From Chromera velia (Eukaryota > Sar > Chromeraceae): DNA of 10,000 nucleotides. How positions within the stretch are numbered: the first letter of the stretch is position 1; each line of letters opens with the position of its first letter. Below the pieces are notes generated by a model. The model was not told the DNA's origin, did not search any database, and saw only the letters and a list, made by a program, of their open reading frames with translations. The DNA is taken from NCBI GenBank assembly GCA_018398765.1, contig JAHBMJ010000553.1, positions 123,193-133,192 of the forward strand, in the 5' to 3' direction. This document shows, one piece after another, positions 7,482 through 10,000 of this stretch. The translations under genes were made by a program, and so were the position numbers.

Positions 7482-8081
7482 ATGCCCGCGGGTGCCTGGT
7501 TGGCTTTAATGAATGGTGATTGTCCTTCCTCTATGATGCACGCACAAAAATTGATTGGGTCGACCGGATTGGAAGAATTTGTGACTGTCAATCCAACCAT
7601 CAGAAGAAGAAAGAAAGCCACCAAGGTTGGCTGTCTCCTTCTCTTAAGAGCAGTGATCAACCGGGAAGTTGATGAATGGATTGATGGTTGTCTAGAAAGG
7701 GCCGCTTCACGGGGGGCGGTTTTGCAGTTTGGCAGAGGCGTCAGACCGAATGTGTTCCAAACGTCTTATCCTACTGCCCAACGTTCGTCTCTCCTCTTCC
7801 TTTCCTCTACTTTTCCTTCATCCCCTTCGTCCCCCTGTTTCGTTTCCCTCCCTTGCGCTACGATCTGGTCCTCAGGCCCTTTTTCAGCCTTGCTGTATAT
7901 GTTGCTTGGTGGTCGCCCCTATGCACCGTACAGAGGGCTGGAAGACGCGGTTTGCCCTGCATGCAGGGGCAAAGCAGACGATCTACTGCACCGACTGACT
8001 GAATACACAGAAACAAGAGCAGATCAAGAGGCTCTGAATGCAATTGTAACCGAAATTGAAGCTAAATTAGACAGAGCCTAA
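7482..8081 (+). CDS. Unrecognised protein gene, two exons
   Basis: Exons proposed at 7482-7762 and 7967-8081, ending in TAA, for about 131 residues. The frame is also open through the 204-bp intron, giving an unspliced reading of about 199 residues from the same ATG; an open run this long is unlikely by chance. Splicing is preferred because 7763-7966 is pyrimidine-rich and translates to Ser/Pro/Leu/Phe low complexity, while the flanks have normal composition. Donor GTCTTA leaves phase 2 and acceptor ctgcatgcag restores the same frame. Visible: a basic patch RRRKKATK, an acidic/amphipathic stretch INREVDEWIDGCLERA, and a helical charged C-terminus (TETRADQEALNAIVTEIEAK). No signal peptide or membrane segment. 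I recognise no family. The start is the first ATG after the 56-bp repeat; upstream exons are possible. The reverse strand also has a 69-codon frame (7451-7660), judged a shadow. Confidence 0.45.
   Translation: MPAGAWLALMNGDCPSSMMHAQKLIGSTGLEEFVTVNPTIRRRKKATKVGCLLLLRAVINREVDEWIDGCLERAASRGAVLQFGRGVRPNVFQTSYPTAQRSSLLFLSSTFPSSPSSPCFVSLPCATIWSSGPFSALLYMLLGGRPYAPYRGLEDAVCPACRGKADDLLHRLTEYTETRADQEALNAIVTEIEAKLDRA
7951..7973 (+). repeat. Inverted repeat around CCCTGCATGCAGGG
   Basis: A perfect 14-bp palindrome at 7955-7968 is extended by TTTG/CAAA arms with one bulged G at 7969. It spans the proposed acceptor at 7966/7967, so a hairpin in the transcript would hide or present the splice site. Confidence 0.7.
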
Positions 8082-8509
8082 GAAAGAGAGAGAAAGTGGT
8101 TGCTATCGAAAGACTCCACCCCTCTAAAACACGCCACGCAAAGCGAATTGTTGGCATGAATGAAGGTCACCCTGACACTTAGACACTCACCCATACCGGC
8201 CCTGCGACTCTTGCGAAACATCTGTCTGCACCCTCCATCGTAAGGCCTGCGATTCGATGCATGTGATGGTTACTTACCTCTCTTCCCGTTTCACCTTTTG
8301 AATGTTCTTTTTCCATCTCCCACGTACATCTCCCGTCCCCCCTCTTCACCGGTCTTCCTGTCTGCCTCTACTGCCTGAGAGTCTCTGTTGCAGTTGTCGC
8401 ACTCCTTCCATAGAAGGGAAACGACATCAGCGATTTAGAAAGCATCTTCTAGATGCAGGGTGTTTAGAGTTGCGAGTATGAAGCCCCCTCCCGTTGTATG
8501 ATGCAGGTC
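8082..8509. other. No secure gene; candidate small terminal exon inside
   Basis: Starts with purine-rich sequence just after the TAA, probably 3' UTR of the upstream gene. From about 8275 the plus strand turns pyrimidine-rich and ends in an acceptor-like tctctgttgcag at 8393. After it a 28-codon frame runs to TGA at 8479-8481 (phase 2 entry). No donor with matching phase was found in the preceding exon, so I leave it as a possibility only. Confidence 0.3.
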
Positions 8510-8565
8510 TGGCAAAGGGGCGATAAAGCATTGTCCTAGACTCATGCACTGCATGATGGCCTATA
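8510..8565 (+). repeat. 56-bp direct repeat, copy 2
   Basis: Second copy of 7419-7474, in the same orientation and 1,091 bp away. The palindrome TCATGCA-C-TGCATGA is at 8542-8556; the only change within it is the unpaired central base. Flanking sequences of the two copies do not match, so the borders look sharp on both sides. Confidence 0.85.
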
Positions 8566-9160
8566 GACCGATTAATAATAATAGACTGATTAATGATGAT
8601 GATGATAATGACCATGCAAGAAGTAAATCGATAATAATGATTCGATACATGTGCATTGATTTCCGACGTATGAAAAGACTGCTGCGATTGATGTCAATTT
8701 CAAGGAACGGATCTACATTTATCTTGAGCGACGAAACGCTGCTCCACAGATCTGGACTGCAACTTTAATTGATATTCTACTTACCTTTTTACGTTAAATG
8801 GTAGATGCGTTACAACTTACAATTTTGCCCAACCCGTCTTGAGAGATACTTGCTGATCAACTGTCATTGTGGTATCATTTCGGCACTGGCTGACTCTGGC
8901 TCAGAAATTGATCCATGAATCGAGGGAAGCCGCGAAACCGACCATTGTTTCTATCTTTTCCAACCATGCTCGTTTTGTGTTTGCATCTCGTAGTCGGTCT
9001 TTCAGTCCTTCCATTAATTGTTGTTTTCAATGAAGCAGCGCACGAACTTCTTCTCTCCCGGACGTTCCCCTCTAAGCTGATAAGTGCAGTCCGAGAGCCT
9101 CTTTGCCTTTAATTCTTTCTTTCTGTCTGGCTATCTTGCTGCCTATTGGCGGCCTGTCAG
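8566..9160. other. Spacer without a supported gene
   Basis: Begins with TAA/TGA-type simple repeats (8570-8612). A 65-codon frame at 8915-9112 with a hydrophobic middle (LVLCLHLVVGLSVLPLIVVF) could be a signal or anchor segment but has no other support. The stretch from about 9110 to 9160 is pyrimidine-rich and ends in an acceptor-like ggcctgtcag. Confidence 0.4.
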
Positions 9161-9948
9161 AGCATATAAGTGCCCTTCTCGCGCCTTTCCAAACTGCTCT
9201 ATCGCCCGCCCTTCAAATGGTGGTTCTTCATGACGGACGCGGCCGATTGGTCCGCCCTCTCTTCTTCCGTCCGAAGGTCCGTCCTCTTTCTGCCACCGCC
9301 AGAGAGCAAGGGAGATCCATCACCGCCGCTAATTAAGAGAGGGTTGCAACCAACCAGGTCCACAGCACAAGTACATGACGGGAAGAGGACCCAAAGGACG
9401 TCAATGGAGCAGCACATGCCTGACCCGTTTCATGGGGACAGTGAAAAAGCGCCAACACACATGGAGACAGCAACAAGAGGGAAAGAAGATAATGTGGGAA
9501 GTTCAACAAAGGATAATCTTGCATCTAGCTGGCAAAATGCGGTAAAATGAAATGAAATCACTTTCTTGCAGGGGCGCATTCCTGCAAAATTAAATAGATG
9601 TTTTTAAAACGGTTCACTTTTTCTTCTCTTGTCACATCAATGAGAAGTCAGGGAAAAAGTGTGTCAAACGTTCTTTTCTAGATCCGTCTATCAACCTGCA
9701 TGCACTCCGTTGGTACCTGCATATCACAGCTTGTGACTACGCCGATCTTTCCTCAAATCACACTGAAGTGCTGTTGGACTTACGGAGGGGGTGAGACTCT
9801 CGAAGAAGCGGCAGGCCTTTCGAAAACTCCTTGGCGCTCTGCATCCCTATGGCTGCACCGCTCATCATGCAGAACAAAGTATCAAATTTCGAATCCACGA
9901 CCCTGGACAATCGGTAGGCCGCAAGATGCAGACGGGAAGAAGAAAAAG
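9161..9948 (+). CDS. Possible exons of an unrecognised gene running off the right edge; frame unresolved
   Basis: Splice-compatible pieces can be drawn: 9161-9276 (entry phase 1, ending AAG|GTCCGT in phase 0), then 9366-9541 (phase 0 entry after gtccacag; donor CG|GTAAAA). Later segments end at good donors GG|GTGAGA (9790) and AAG|GTGAGC (9948). A CTAAT branch-point-like string lies at 9329-9333 between the first two. A competing model is a single frame from ATG 9230 to TGA 9550 (106 residues, hydrophilic, N-terminus MTDAADWSALSSSVRR) with a TATA-like ATATAAG at 9164-9170 upstream. Two plus-strand frames are open together over 9333-9542, so at least one is accidental. No family is recognised in any frame. 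Confidence 0.2.
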
Positions 9949-10000
9949 GTGAGCGAGAACGAGAGCTGATCAACTTGTTGGGCCTCCAAATAGCCAAGAA

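Noticed and set aside
8915-9112. 65-codon frame with a hydrophobic segment resembling a signal anchor
   Set aside because: Length is expected by chance, there is no splice or promoter support, and T-rich DNA tends to translate to hydrophobic peptides.
9543-9593. Reading TAA as a sense codon
   Set aside because: The propeller gene ends normally at TAG and needs no recoding. The TAA-interrupted frame near the right edge is unsupported by any homology.
9572-9792. Frameshift in a real gene at the G5 run 9787-9791
   Set aside because: Frames on both sides look protein-like but are only about 60 codons long, and a normal splice donor at the same place explains the break.

Overview
The window reads as nuclear DNA of a eukaryote, probably a protist. 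Coding segments are broken by GT-AG introns, the introns and spacers are full of microsatellites (CT/GT, TTCC, GA, poly-G), and there is at least one small DNA transposon with clear terminal repeats and target-site duplication. Composition is balanced in the genic parts and AT-rich in one island. GCATGC/TGCATGC words are very frequent, which recalls apicomplexans and their photosynthetic relatives (chromerids), where TGCATGC is a known promoter word. A chromerid-like alveolate is my best guess, but nothing here proves it.

Layout. (1) 1-3718, plus strand: the 3' part of one large gene, at least five exons, encoding a WD40-like (PD40/TolB-type) beta-propeller protein of at least 843 residues; its start lies left of the window. 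(2) 3719-about 6010: no secure gene. It holds tandem repeats, a run of 30 G, a long CCTT/CTTT block, a pyrimidine-rich plus strand, a possible orphan terminal exon (4702-4908) and a cluster of GCATGC words (5221-5832). (3) 6016-7260: an insertion-rich island with an AT-rich 381-bp block between 7-bp direct repeats, a TATA-bearing segment that may be a decayed LTR or promoter, and a 491-bp MITE (6769-7259) with 23-bp terminal inverted repeats, an exact 8-bp target duplication and subterminal GGTAAY motifs. (4) 7419-8565: two 56-bp direct-repeat copies bracket a likely two-exon gene (7482-8081) whose product I do not recognise. (5) 8566-10000: no secure gene; overlapping open frames with splice-like borders from 9161 onward may be exons of a gene running off the right edge.

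I see no rRNA, tRNA or CRISPR, and no operon logic. Only the propeller gene is supported by motifs, length and splice phase together. Everything else coding is tentative, because in balanced-composition DNA open frames of 60-120 codons arise by chance.
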